From NCBI GenBank assembly GCA_022819745.1, contig JAJEGS010000035.1, positions 268,925-332,924 on the forward strand: a stretch of DNA of 64,000 bases, written 5' to 3'. Position numbers and translations under genes: made by a program. Below, piece by piece: positions 33,373-44,148 of this stretch. Position 1 is the stretch's first letter. Each line of letters begins with the position of its first letter. The notes under the pieces are model-generated. The model was not told where the DNA came from. It worked only from the letters and a program-made list of their open reading frames with translations, and searched no databases. The DNA is from Candidatus Latescibacterota bacterium (lineage in GTDB: Bacteria > Latescibacterota > UBA2968 > UBA8231).

Positions 33373-35100
33373 TTGACGCGCCCCGCTTTCTCGCTAATTT
33401 TCGCTCTGGTCTGCGCCGCTTGTAGCGGCGAAGGTAGCCTGCAACGCGTGCCGCGCGAGCGCACCTTGATCACCGACTGCGTCGATCAGGGCACGTGCAG
33501 CGGCCAATTCCAAGACTACGACGCCTTTAACCCCTACCTGCCCGGCAAGGTCTCGCGCACGGGGTATAACTTCCTCTACGAGCCGCTCTACTTTTACAAC
33601 GCCTATCGCGACGAGATCATCCCCTGGATCGCCACCGGGCACGAGTACCACGCAGACTATACCGAAGTCACCATAAAAATTCGGCCCGAAGTCGAGTGGA
33701 GCGACGGGCAGCCGTGGACGGCGCACGACGTGGTCTTTACGATCAACATGCTCCGCGACCACGCGCCGGAACTGACCTTTGCAGTCGATATGCAGACTTG
33801 GGTAAAAACGGCCGTGGCCAGCGACAGCCTAACGGCGCACATTGCGTTGACGGCCCCCAACCCGCGCTTCGTCTTCACGTATTTCACTCACAACTTCGAC
33901 AATGGCGTGCCGATTGTGCCCCGGCACATCTGGGAGGGCCAAGACCCCAAGACCTTCGCCAACTTCGATCTAGCGCAAGGCTGGCCCGTAGTAAGCGGTC
34001 CGTACCGCTTGGCGCACTCCGTGCCGGAGCAGCGAATCTGGGATCGGCGCGACGGCTGGTGGGCCACCAAAATCGGCTTCCGCCAACCGCCACAAGTCGA
34101 GCGGCTGATCTACCTGCCCTATATGGAGGAGGCCAAACAGGTCCAAAACCTCGCTACCAATGCCATGGACCTGTGCGCCGACATGCTGCCACCCAACATC
34201 CGCACAGTACTAGAGCAAAACCCCAATGCGACAACTTGGAGCGGCCAAGAGCCGCCCTATGGCTATCTCGACTGGTGGCCCCTTTCGCTGGGCTTCAATG
34301 CCCAAGAGTCGCCCTACGACGAACCGGCCTTCCGCTGGGCCGTAAACCACGCCATCAACCGCGAGCAGCTAGTGGAAGTCGGCTGGCAGGGAGCGGGGGA
34401 ACCAACTCTATTGCCGTTCCCCGACTTTCCGCGACTCAGGCACTACACGGACCAAGTTCAAGACTTGCTGGAACAATATCCGGTGGGGCTGTTCGACCCG
34501 GCCCGCAGCGCGGCCCTGATGCAAGAGTCAGGATGGCAGCGGGACGCCGAGGGCATCTGGACGCGAGACGGGGCGCAGGCCAAGGTGCTGCTCGACATCA
34601 GCCAAACCTTCCAAGACATCGCGCCGATCTTAGTCGAGCAGTTGCAGCGGGCCGGCTTTGCAGCCAACATGCGCATGACCTCGGACAACTACACGCGGAT
34701 GACCACGGGCGCGGCCAAAACCTATATATTTGGCAATGGAGGCTCGGTGCGCGACCCGTACTTTACGCTGCGGCTCTACCACAGCCGCTTCGTCCAGCCG
34801 ACGGGCACGGCGACGCCGAACTTCTGGCGGTGGAAAAACCCCGAGTACGACGCACTCGTCGATCAGATGGGCCAGACCGCACCCGACGATCCGCGCTTGG
34901 TGGGCCTGTTCAGAGAGGCGCTGGTGATTTGGCTGCGCGAGTTGCCAGCCGTACCCTTGTTGCAATTTTACCACCGCTTGCCACACAACCAAACCTACTG
35001 GCGCAACTGGCCTTCGGAGGACAATCCGTATATCAATACAGCCTACTGGCACCGAACGTGGCTTTTAGTATTGTTGCACCTACAACCAACGCGAGGGTAA
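33373..35100 (+). CDS. Family 5 extracellular solute-binding lipoprotein (peptide/nickel type), copy 1
   Basis: A 575-residue solute-binding protein of the DppA/OppA family. The start is TTG at 33373 with AAGGAG 6 nt upstream; the ATG at 33334 lacks a site and adds a non-signal segment. The signal peptide ends VCAAC, a slightly irregular lipobox because C occupies the -3 position, with a mature N-terminal cysteine expected. Family features include GYNFLYEPLYFYN, VEWSDGQPWTAHDVVFTINML and RWAVNHAINREQLVEVGWQG. Copy 2 follows directly and is a clear paralogue along the whole length. No cognate permease or ATPase of the Dpp/Opp type is in the window. Confidence 0.9.
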   Translation: MTRPAFSLIFALVCAACSGEGSLQRVPRERTLITDCVDQGTCSGQFQDYDAFNPYLPGKVSRTGYNFLYEPLYFYNAYRDEIIPWIATGHEYHADYTEVTIKIRPEVEWSDGQPWTAHDVVFTINMLRDHAPELTFAVDMQTWVKTAVASDSLTAHIALTAPNPRFVFTYFTHNFDNGVPIVPRHIWEGQDPKTFANFDLAQGWPVVSGPYRLAHSVPEQRIWDRRDGWWATKIGFRQPPQVERLIYLPYMEEAKQVQNLATNAMDLCADMLPPNIRTVLEQNPNATTWSGQEPPYGYLDWWPLSLGFNAQESPYDEPAFRWAVNHAINREQLVEVGWQGAGEPTLLPFPDFPRLRHYTDQVQDLLEQYPVGLFDPARSAALMQESGWQRDAEGIWTRDGAQAKVLLDISQTFQDIAPILVEQLQRAGFAANMRMTSDNYTRMTTGAAKTYIFGNGGSVRDPYFTLRLYHSRFVQPTGTATPNFWRWKNPEYDALVDQMGQTAPDDPRLVGLFREALVIWLRELPAVPLLQFYHRLPHNQTYWRNWPSEDNPYINTAYWHRTWLLVLLHLQPTRG

Positions 35101-35159
35101 AGGTTTGATCGCGCTCAATCGGCGCGGCCCTATCACTCCAAACCGAGGCGAGGTCTAAT

Positions 35160-36947
35160 ATGAAATGCAGTATCTACATATTGCTCAGCGCGTGGCTGCT
35201 TAGCGGCTGCGGCGACACCCCCTCCGACCAACAGCCATCGGACGCGGCCGACCAGTCCGAGGACACCGAGGTCGAAGAACCAGCGCTCAGACAAGTCCCG
35301 CGCAACCGCACCTTGATTATGGATTGCGCCGAAAGCGGCACGTGCGCCGGGCAGATCAAAGACTACAATACCTTCAACCCCTATCGACCGGAATCCACCT
35401 CGCGCACTGGGTACAATTTCGTTTTCGAGCCACTGTACTTTTACAATGCTTTTAAGGGCAAGCTGATTCCCTGGATCGCCACAGACCACCGCTTCAACGA
35501 CGCCTATACCGAAGTAGAAATCACCATTCGTCGAGGGGTCCAGTGGAGCGACGGCATGCCGTGGACGGCGCACGACTTGGTCTTTACGATCAACATGCTC
35601 AAGGACAACGCACCTTTGTTGTCCTATTCAACCGACATGAAAAACTGGGTCCAAGAAGCCGTGGTCGTCGATAGCCTGACGGCGCGCATAGCCCTGACTG
35701 CGCCCAACCCGCGCTTTGTTTTTTCGTATTTCACCCACAACTTCGGCAATGGGGTGCCGATTGTGCCCAAGCACGTGTGGGAAGGGCAGTCGCCAGACAC
35801 CTTTGAAAACTTCGATCCGCAAAAAGGCTGGCCCGTGTTTTCCGGGCCGTACAAGCTAGTGCTCTCCACGCCGCAACAGCGCATCTGGGACCTGCGGCCA
35901 GACTGGTGGGCCGCGGCCACCGGCTTCCAATCCCTGCCCAAAGTCGAGCGCATCATCTACCTGCCTTACATGGAGGAGGCCAAGCGCGTCCAAAACCTGA
36001 TTACCAACCACATTGACACCAGCCTCGACCTGCGCCCGCCCAACATCCTGACCGTACTCGACAAAAATCCCCGGGTGACGACTTGGGCCGGGCGCCTGCC
36101 GCCGTACGGCTACGTCGATTTCTGGCCCATTTCCCTCGGCTTCAACAACCTTGAAGCCCCCTTTGCGAATGTCGATGTGCGGCGGGCGATCAACTATGCC
36201 ATCAACCGGCAGCAATTAGTGGAAGTGGGCTGGCAGGGAGCCGGAATTTCAACGCTCCTGCCCTTGCCCGACTACCCGGCCCTTAGGCCGTATTTCAGCG
36301 AGGTCGAGGATTTGTTAGAGGAATACGAAATAGGCGTCTTCGACCTAGACAAGAGCGCGGCCCTGATGCGGAGCATGGGCTGGCAGCGGTCCGCCGATGG
36401 CTATTGGACCAAAGACGGCAAGCCGTTTGAAATGCTCATCGACATCTACCCGATCTTCCAAGACATAACGCCGGTCTTGGTCGCCCAGCTAGAGCGAGCA
36501 GGTTTTGACGCCGACTTCCGCAATACCCCAGACACATTCACCCGCATATCGCACGGCACAGCACGCTCCTTTATCACCGGGCACGCCGGCGGCGTGCGCG
36601 ATCCGTATTTTACGCTGCGGCTCTATCACAGCCGCTTCGTGCAGCCAACCGGCCAGCCCGCCGAGTCCGTCTGGCGCTGGCAGAACGAGGAATTCGACCA
36701 GATCGTCGATCAGATGGCGGAAGTCGGGCCACGCGATCCGCAGCTAGTGCAATTGTATCGCCAAGCCATGGAAATCTGGCTGGCCGAACTGCCGTCGATC
36801 CCACTCTTGCAATGGTATCACCGCATTCCGCACAATCAAACCTACTGGCGCAATTGGCCCTCGGAATACAACCCTTATATCAACAGCGCCTATTGGCACC
36901 GGGTGTGGCTATTAGTACTGCTCAATTTGCAGCCGGTGCAAGGGTAA
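35160..36947 (+). CDS. Family 5 extracellular solute-binding lipoprotein, copy 2
   Basis: A 595-residue paralogue of copy 1. The signal peptide ends with a canonical lipobox (LSGC), followed by a 25-30 residue acidic, low-complexity linker (rich in S, D, E, P) that copy 1 lacks. Matching blocks include GYNFVFEPLYFYN, VQWSDGMPWTAHDLVFTINML, AINYAINRQQLVEVGWQG and HNQTYWRNWPSEYNPY. The long conservation and tandem placement indicate a local duplication followed by divergence. It ends 18 nt before the sugar-binding lipoprotein gene, so it is probably co-transcribed with the sugar ABC transporter even though that transporter belongs to another family. Confidence 0.9.
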   Translation: MKCSIYILLSAWLLSGCGDTPSDQQPSDAADQSEDTEVEEPALRQVPRNRTLIMDCAESGTCAGQIKDYNTFNPYRPESTSRTGYNFVFEPLYFYNAFKGKLIPWIATDHRFNDAYTEVEITIRRGVQWSDGMPWTAHDLVFTINMLKDNAPLLSYSTDMKNWVQEAVVVDSLTARIALTAPNPRFVFSYFTHNFGNGVPIVPKHVWEGQSPDTFENFDPQKGWPVFSGPYKLVLSTPQQRIWDLRPDWWAAATGFQSLPKVERIIYLPYMEEAKRVQNLITNHIDTSLDLRPPNILTVLDKNPRVTTWAGRLPPYGYVDFWPISLGFNNLEAPFANVDVRRAINYAINRQQLVEVGWQGAGISTLLPLPDYPALRPYFSEVEDLLEEYEIGVFDLDKSAALMRSMGWQRSADGYWTKDGKPFEMLIDIYPIFQDITPVLVAQLERAGFDADFRNTPDTFTRISHGTARSFITGHAGGVRDPYFTLRLYHSRFVQPTGQPAESVWRWQNEEFDQIVDQMAEVGPRDPQLVQLYRQAMEIWLAELPSIPLLQWYHRIPHNQTYWRNWPSEYNPYINSAYWHRVWLLVLLNLQPVQG

Positions 36948-36965
36948 CGCACGAGGAGAGTACAC

Positions 36966-37952
36966 ATGAAATTGCGCCAATGGATTATCGCAGCCGTTGT
37001 GGGACTAGTCGCCCTAAGCTGCGGCGATCGACAAGAAGCACCTGAACAGAAAAAACTCAAGATCGCCGGGATTGTCTTCCAAGAGGACCAGTTCTTCCGC
37101 CTAATCCAGTTCGGGATGCAGGACGCGGCTGACAAAGCGGGCGTCGAGCTGCTGCTGGCCAATAGCGCGAATAAACCGGACAAGGAGATTCAGCTAGTCA
37201 ACACCTATATCGCACGCGGTGTTGATGCCATTGTAATCTCGCCGCTGAGCGCCAAAGCCTCGGCTACTGCCCTGCAGCGGGCCAAGGACGCTGGCATTGT
37301 AGTGGTGACGTACAATTCAACGGTAGAAGAGGATATCCCCATCGCCTATATCGAGAGCGACCAAGGGGACTTGGGCCGACAAACCGGGCTTGTAGCGCGG
37401 CGCTATATCGAAGAGCAGCTAGGCGGGCAAGCCAAAATTGCGACCCTCGCCTTCAAGTCCCAGCTCGCCGAGCAGAGCGACGCGCGCCGCAACGGGTTCG
37501 TCGAGGTGGTGGGGCAGTTGCCGGGCGTGGAATTCGTCGCCGAGCAAGATGCCTGGCTGCCGGAGATGGCGCTCAAGAAAGCCGGGGACATTCTCACGGC
37601 CCATCCAGAAATCGACATCATCTGGTCGGCCAACGAAGGCGGCACCGTCGGATCGGTGATGGCGGTCAAAAACGCCGGCCGCGAGGGCAAGGTGGTCGTC
37701 TTTGGCACCGATGCCAGCCAGCAGCTCGTCGAGTTCATGCTCGCCGATGACGGTATCTTGCAGGCCCTCACCACCCAGACCCCTTTCGAATTGGGCACAA
37801 AGGCCATGGAGCTAGCCATCGCGGCGCTCAAGGGGCAAGAGGTCGCGGCCAAGGTAGTGATGGACGGGGTGCTCGTGGCGCGCCAAGACCCAGACGGCGT
37901 GCGGGCCTTTGGCTCGCGGCTCGCCGACCTGATCGCCCTCGGCAATCAGTGA
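36966..37952 (+). CDS. RbsB-type sugar-binding lipoprotein of an ABC transporter
   Basis: A 328-residue periplasmic-binding protein of the ribose/galactose type. The signal peptide ends ALSC, giving a lipoprotein anchor. KIAGIVFQEDQFFRLIQFGMQDAA opens domain 1, GVDAIVISPLSAKA follows, DIIWSANEGGTVGSVMAV lies in domain 2, and VVFGTDASQQLVEFM follows. A good GAGGAG precedes the ATG at 36966. Its TGA overlaps the GTG start of the ATPase gene by 4 nt. It should capture a monosaccharide or inositol-like ligand for the transporter encoded next. Confidence 0.92.
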   Translation: MKLRQWIIAAVVGLVALSCGDRQEAPEQKKLKIAGIVFQEDQFFRLIQFGMQDAADKAGVELLLANSANKPDKEIQLVNTYIARGVDAIVISPLSAKASATALQRAKDAGIVVVTYNSTVEEDIPIAYIESDQGDLGRQTGLVARRYIEEQLGGQAKIATLAFKSQLAEQSDARRNGFVEVVGQLPGVEFVAEQDAWLPEMALKKAGDILTAHPEIDIIWSANEGGTVGSVMAVKNAGREGKVVVFGTDASQQLVEFMLADDGILQALTTQTPFELGTKAMELAIAALKGQEVAAKVVMDGVLVARQDPDGVRAFGSRLADLIALGNQ

Positions 37953-39445
37953 GCTCCTTCAAACTAGCAGTCGAAAACCTCGGCAAAGACTACCCAGGAA
38001 CGGTGGCGCTCGACGAGGTTTCGGTGGGGTTTGCCTCCGGCGAGGTCCACGCGCTAATCGGCAAAAACGGCGCTGGCAAAAGCACTCTGGTCAAAATCCT
38101 AGCCGGATCGGTCGCCCCAAACAGGGGGCGCATCCTCTGCGATGGAGCACCGGTCGCGCTGCGCTCGCCGCAGGACGCCTTTGACTATGGCATCGCCATG
38201 GTCTATCAGGAACTGAGCTTGGTTCCGGGGTTGACCGTAGCCGAGAATATCCTGCTCGGCCGGACGCCGAAGCGGCGCAGACTCATCGACTGGGCGGCAA
38301 CCTACGCACAGGCCGAGAATGTCCTAGCAAGGCTGGGAGTCGCCATCGACGTCCGGGCGCGCAGCGGCGATCTGGGGGTGGCACAGCAGCAGATCGTCGA
38401 AATCGCCAAGGCCATGTCCTTTGACCCGGCCGTGCTCATCCTCGACGAGCCGACCTCGGCACTGGCGACGCACGAGACCGAACAGCTCTTCCGCGTGGTC
38501 AAAGGGCTGACGGCAGCGGGCGTGTCAATCATCTACATCTCTCACCGCTTACAGGAATTGCACTCCATCGCCGACCGGGTTACGGTGCTGCGCGACGGGC
38601 ATCACATCGGCACGGTGGCGATGCGGGATACGAGCATCGCGGAGATCGTGCAAATGATGTTCGGCGAAGTCGCGCAACAGGAGCGACCGGATGATTTGCA
38701 GCCGGGCGCGACTCCAGTGCTGGAGGTGCAGGGTTTGTCGCACGGGGACGCCTTCACCGATGTGAGCTTCGAACTCTACGAGGGCGAAATCCTCGGCATT
38801 GCCGGGATGCTGGGCGCGGGCCGCACCGAACTACTGCGCGCCCTCTTCGGCGCAGACGCCTGCGACCGCGGGCAGATCGCGGTTCAAGGCCAGCCCGTAG
38901 CAGTACCAACTCCCCCCAAAATGAAGGCGCAGGGCTTGGCCTTCACCCCTGAAAACCGCAAGGAAGAAGCCCTGATCCAAGCGCATAGCATCCGCGCCAA
39001 TATGTGCTTGGCGAGCATGGGCCGGATCGCCCGCCGGGGATATATCACCCGCGTGGGGGAGCAGACCGTAGTAGACGCACTAGTGACCCAACTCGAAATC
39101 AAGGTCGCTGACACTGAGGCACCGGTCTCGGCGCTGAGCGGAGGCAATCAGCAAAAGGTGGTGTTGGGCAATTGGCTGGGCAATCGCCCGCGCGTCATCC
39201 TCTTCGACGAGCCGACGCGCGGTGTAGATGTGCAGGCCAAGCAGCAAATTTTCGAGGCCATGTGGGATTTGAGCCGCGAGGGCATTGCCTCGCTTTTTGT
39301 CTCGACCGAGTTGGAAGAGTTGGTCGAAGTTTGCCACCGGATCTTAATCATGCGCGAGGGACGGATTGAAGGCCAAGTGCGGCCCGGAGAGATCAGCGCT
39401 GACGAGTTGGCACTGCGCTGCATGGGGACGGCCCGCAATGCGTGA
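37949..39445 (+). CDS. RbsA-type sugar ABC transporter ATP-binding protein
   Basis: A 498-residue tandem ATPase with two nucleotide-binding halves, as in RbsA/MglA/XylG. The first half has Walker A GKNGAGKST, a degenerate signature (LGVAQQQIVEIAKAM) and Walker B VLILDEPTSAL. The second half has a degenerate Walker A (GMLGAGRTELL) and the signature LSGGNQQKVVLG with Walker B VILFDEPTRGV. The start is GTG at 37949, overlapping the binding-protein stop, so translation is coupled. The permease gene begins 8 nt before its stop. It energises sugar import. Confidence 0.95.
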   Translation: MSSFKLAVENLGKDYPGTVALDEVSVGFASGEVHALIGKNGAGKSTLVKILAGSVAPNRGRILCDGAPVALRSPQDAFDYGIAMVYQELSLVPGLTVAENILLGRTPKRRRLIDWAATYAQAENVLARLGVAIDVRARSGDLGVAQQQIVEIAKAMSFDPAVLILDEPTSALATHETEQLFRVVKGLTAAGVSIIYISHRLQELHSIADRVTVLRDGHHIGTVAMRDTSIAEIVQMMFGEVAQQERPDDLQPGATPVLEVQGLSHGDAFTDVSFELYEGEILGIAGMLGAGRTELLRALFGADACDRGQIAVQGQPVAVPTPPKMKAQGLAFTPENRKEEALIQAHSIRANMCLASMGRIARRGYITRVGEQTVVDALVTQLEIKVADTEAPVSALSGGNQQKVVLGNWLGNRPRVILFDEPTRGVDVQAKQQIFEAMWDLSREGIASLFVSTELEELVEVCHRILIMREGRIEGQVRPGEISADELALRCMGTARNA

Positions 39446-40391
39446 ACGGCTTTTGGCGTGGGTGAAGCGCTCGATTATGGAGATCATTCTCTTCGTCCTC
39501 TGCGCGATCTTGGCGTTTGAGGCCGAGGGGTTTTTCTCTGTTGACAATCTGCTCAACGTGCTGCGCAACGTGTCCATGCAGGGTATCATCGCCTTTGGCA
39601 TGACGATGGTCATCATCTCCGGCGAGATCGACCTGAGCGTGGGGTCGGCGGTGGCTTTTGCCGGTTGCCTAACCGCCTATTTGACGCAGCACTTGGCCGG
39701 GGCTGGGCTAGCGGCAGAGTTGGCAGTGCCCGCAGCTATGCTAGCGGCCTTGCTAGTCGGCCTAAGCGTCGGTGCCCTGAGCGGGTTTATCCGCGTGCGC
39801 TTCGGGGTGCCGACCTTTATCATCACCTTGGCGTGGATGACGGTCTTGACCGGCTCGGCGCAACTCATCACTGGGGGATTTCCGCTGACGCCTTTTCCCG
39901 AGTGGTACAATTTCCTAGGCGGCGGTTATCTCCTCGGAGTGCCCTTTCCAGCGCTGGTCTTCGCGCTGGTCTTTCTGACGACGCATTTCCTGATGGGCTA
40001 CACCACGCTGGGGCGCTCAATCTACGCAGTGGGTGGCAATGCCGAGGCCGCGCGGCTCAGTGGCATTGAGGTCGGCAAAATCAAGATCACCGTCATGGCG
40101 ATTGTCGCCTTCTTAGCAGCACTGGCCGGCATCATGCAGTCGGCCGAGATCATGTCCGGTGCGGCGACGACGGCTAGAGGGTGGGAATTGGACGTGATCG
40201 CCGCGGTCATCATCGGCGGCACCAGCTTGATGGGCGGCGAGGGTCAGATACGCGGCACCCTGATCGGCGTGGTATTCTTGGGCATCTTGGTCAACGGCAT
40301 GACACTGATGAACATCAGCGAGTACTGGCAACTCGTGGTGCGGGGGGCGTTGATCTTGAGTGCCGTGCTGATTAACCGGGCGCATCAATAG
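39438..40391 (+). CDS. RbsC-type sugar ABC transporter permease
   Basis: A 317-residue inner-membrane permease with eight or more hydrophobic helices. It matches the RbsC family through GIIAFGMTMVIISGEIDLSVGS, FGVPTFIITLAWM, GRSIYAVGGNAEAARLSGI and VIIGGTSLMGGEG. The ATG at 39438 overlaps the ATPase gene by 8 nt, which fits translational coupling; an in-frame codon at 39366 lies inside the ATPase gene and is rejected. It completes a BAC-type importer with the two preceding genes. The convergent ankyrin gene ends 15 nt after its stop. Confidence 0.94.
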   Translation: MRERLLAWVKRSIMEIILFVLCAILAFEAEGFFSVDNLLNVLRNVSMQGIIAFGMTMVIISGEIDLSVGSAVAFAGCLTAYLTQHLAGAGLAAELAVPAAMLAALLVGLSVGALSGFIRVRFGVPTFIITLAWMTVLTGSAQLITGGFPLTPFPEWYNFLGGGYLLGVPFPALVFALVFLTTHFLMGYTTLGRSIYAVGGNAEAARLSGIEVGKIKITVMAIVAFLAALAGIMQSAEIMSGAATTARGWELDVIAAVIIGGTSLMGGEGQIRGTLIGVVFLGILVNGMTLMNISEYWQLVVRGALILSAVLINRAHQ

Positions 40392-40406
40392 GAGGTGAAA
40401 TGCGTG

Positions 40407-42104
40407 CTATCCGTCCCGCCGCCACTGCTTGAGCAGCGCCGCCACTTCCCCGTATCCTTCCTTCTCCGCCCAATAAAGCGGCTGTGCCCAAGGCGACTCG
40501 GCTGGCGCGGCTGGATCGGCACCTTGTTCCAATAGAAAGCTCACCATCTCCGTCTGCCCCTTGCGCACCGCAGCGGCCAAAGGCGTCCCCCCGTATTCCA
40601 ACTCGACCCCCTCTATATCGGCTCCCAACTCCAAAAAGACGCGAGCCGCCGCAACATCGCCCTTTTCCGCACAGCCGTGCAGAAAGGTGCGACCAATCCA
40701 GTTGGCGCGATGCAAGTTGAGGCCGCGGTCGGCCAAGGCGCGGATCGTATCGGGATCTGAAGGGTAGTTGCCGCCCCAGATGTCAGTCAGTTGGAACAGG
40801 TCGCCTACATCCGGCGTGGTTTCCAAGAAGACGCCAATGAGCGCAGGATTGTCCCGTCCCATCAACTCGTGCAAAAATTGTGGATCCACAACGGCGGCAT
40901 CCCCCTCGCGCATCGCCCGTTCCAGCGCCGCGTCGTCCATGGCATAAGGTGGCATCACAGCACCGTGTTCACGCAACAGAGCCTGCATTTGTCGGCCTTT
41001 CTTGCCGTGCCTGAATTCGACGATAGTCAGGCAAGACCCCGAAGAGTCCACCCCGGCGTTGGGATCGGCACCGCGTTCGAGCAGCAGTTTCGCCGTCTCC
41101 AAATGGTTGCCCGCACAAGCCTCGAAGAGTGCCCTGCCACGCGGCGCGTTTTCCTCGGGCTGATTGGGATCGGCACTCAAGTCCAGCAGTTTTTCGACAA
41201 TTTGGCTATGGCCGTTACCAGCAGCATAGGACAGCGGACTGCGCCATCCCGCATCGAGCGCACGGGCTTGGGCCGGATCGGTCGCCAGTACCGCATCGAC
41301 GCGATCTCCATCGCCAGCAGCACAGGCGATGCTCAGGGCGTACTCCGCGCCGCAAGCGAGCAAGTGGCGCGTGACAATCCACGGATCTCGCGGCGCTTCC
41401 GCCGGCAGATCGCGCGTCCGAAACCAGTAGTCGCCATTGAGCGAGACCAATAGCGGCGTCTGGCCATCGGCGCGACGGGCTTCAAGATCGGCACCCCGTG
41501 CGACAAAGAAATCCACCAACTCGTTTTGCCGCGTCAGCGCCGCCCAATGCAGCGGCCCATTGCCCAACGCATCAGCGGCGCGAATAAAGTCGGGATGCTC
41601 GGCCAACACCGCCTCGACCTGCGCCTGGTCGCGGCCTTTAACCGCCTCGGCCAGCGCGACAAAGCCAGGATCGTAGCCAAAGCGCTCGCGCATCGCCGCC
41701 ACCAGTAGCGCCGGCACCTCCTCGTAGCCGCGCTCCTCGGCGATGGCTAGTAGTTTGTCCCACGAATTATAGGTATAGCGCGACTGACCCGGATCGGCCC
41801 CGGCCTGCAACAATAGCTGGACCACTTCGGCATGGCCCTCGCGCACCGCCATGTGGATGGGAAACTGGTACCAGTACTGGGCGTTGACCAACTTGGGGTC
41901 GCGGTCGAGCAACGCGCTGACTCGCGCCAGATCACCAGCACCGCTGGCGCAAAAGAGCGCCCAAGCTTGGTGCCCATCCACAGCCTCGACTCCGTATTGG
42001 TAGTGCTCGGTCTTCATGTCTTCAGGCTGGAGCAAATGCGCGACCCGTTGCGCGAAGCGCTCGTCGCGCGAAGGGGCCTGTCCCTGCAATTCTCGTTTAG
42101 CCAT
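40407..42104 (-). CDS. Ankyrin-repeat protein
   Basis: A 565-residue protein composed largely of ankyrin repeats, each around 33 residues with D/N-x-x-G-x-T/S-P-L-x-x-A turns (examples: GNGPLHWAALTRQNELVDFF, GHSQIVEKLLDLSADPNQP, GGTPLAAAVRKGQTEMVSFL). About a dozen units can be counted from residue 40 to the end. There is no signal peptide, membrane helix or catalytic domain, so it probably mediates protein-protein contact in the cytoplasm. The ATG at 42104 is chosen because AAAAGGAG lies 9 nt upstream; the codon at 42113 sits on top of that site. It is transcribed away from the atp operon and converges on the sugar ABC transporter. Confidence 0.9.
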   Translation of the reverse strand: MAKRELQGQAPSRDERFAQRVAHLLQPEDMKTEHYQYGVEAVDGHQAWALFCASGAGDLARVSALLDRDPKLVNAQYWYQFPIHMAVREGHAEVVQLLLQAGADPGQSRYTYNSWDKLLAIAEERGYEEVPALLVAAMRERFGYDPGFVALAEAVKGRDQAQVEAVLAEHPDFIRAADALGNGPLHWAALTRQNELVDFFVARGADLEARRADGQTPLLVSLNGDYWFRTRDLPAEAPRDPWIVTRHLLACGAEYALSIACAAGDGDRVDAVLATDPAQARALDAGWRSPLSYAAGNGHSQIVEKLLDLSADPNQPEENAPRGRALFEACAGNHLETAKLLLERGADPNAGVDSSGSCLTIVEFRHGKKGRQMQALLREHGAVMPPYAMDDAALERAMREGDAAVVDPQFLHELMGRDNPALIGVFLETTPDVGDLFQLTDIWGGNYPSDPDTIRALADRGLNLHRANWIGRTFLHGCAEKGDVAAARVFLELGADIEGVELEYGGTPLAAAVRKGQTEMVSFLLEQGADPAAPAESPWAQPLYWAEKEGYGEVAALLKQWRRDG

Positions 42105-42324
42105 CTTCAACATCTCCTTTTGTAGGCGTTTGCGAGCCGAGCGCAGCCGTGATGCTGCGCGCTAGCGACAGCGCCCAACCGGGCGACGACACAAATTGCT
42201 GCCTTACTGATGTATGAAAACGGAGCGTATTTGGTGCTGGGGCAGGAGACTGTGGGTGTTGTGGTAGGGGCACCGTCTATGCGCAATCGACGAGAACGCC
42301 CCTGAGCGTCTGCTTAGAAATCAA

Positions 42325-42720
42325 CTACTCGCGGAGGCGATTGATCGCCCGGGCCAACGCCGCCTGCGCCCGCGCCACATCGACCTCCTCCTCCCGCGCC
42401 CGCGCCAACCGTTCCTCGGCCCGTTGCCGCGCTGCCTCGGCCCGCGCTACGTCGATTTCCTCGACGCGCTCAGCCGTCTCGGCCAGCACCGCGACTTGCT
42501 CGCGCCCGACCTCGACAAAACCGCCACTGATGGCCATTTGGACCTCAGTGCCGTCCTCCTCGACAAAGCGCAACCGCCCTATCTGCAACGAGGTCAAAAG
42601 CGGTACGTGTCCGGCGAGGACGCCGAAACTCCCCTCGCTACCGGGCGCTTGCAGGCTGGCTACCTGACCCGAGTAGGCCACCCGCTCTGGCGTGACAACC
42701 TCTAAGGCGAACGCGGGCAT
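42325..42720 (-). CDS. atpC: F1Fo ATP synthase epsilon subunit
   Basis: A 131-residue epsilon subunit: an N-terminal beta sandwich (LEVVTPERVAYSGQVASLQAPGSEGSFGVLAGHVPLLT) and a C-terminal two-helix domain rich in A, R and E that can inhibit the enzyme. It is part of the central stalk, binding gamma and the c ring. It is the last gene of the atp operon, 3 nt after atpD. A 220-bp gap with no supported gene separates it from the ankyrin gene. Confidence 0.96.
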   Translation of the reverse strand: MPAFALEVVTPERVAYSGQVASLQAPGSEGSFGVLAGHVPLLTSLQIGRLRFVEEDGTEVQMAISGGFVEVGREQVAVLAETAERVEEIDVARAEAARQRAEERLARAREEEVDVARAQAALARAINRLRE

Positions 42721-42723
42721 GGA

Positions 42724-44148
<1,425 letters not shown>

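Noticed and set aside
33696..35108. 470-codon open frame overlapping solute-binding protein copy 1
   Set aside because: It is a shadow in another frame of a gene with clear family motifs; its translation is rich in A, R, P and G and matches nothing recognised.
42268..42303. Possible terminator after atpC (AGGGGC...GCCCCT)
   Set aside because: The stem is only 6 bp with a loop of about 24 nt and no T run follows, so it is not supported as a terminator.
42210..42305. 31-codon plus-strand frame in the gap between the ankyrin gene and atpC
   Set aside because: It is short, has no ribosome site and contains part of a repeat-like GTAGGGGCA sequence; coding support is absent.
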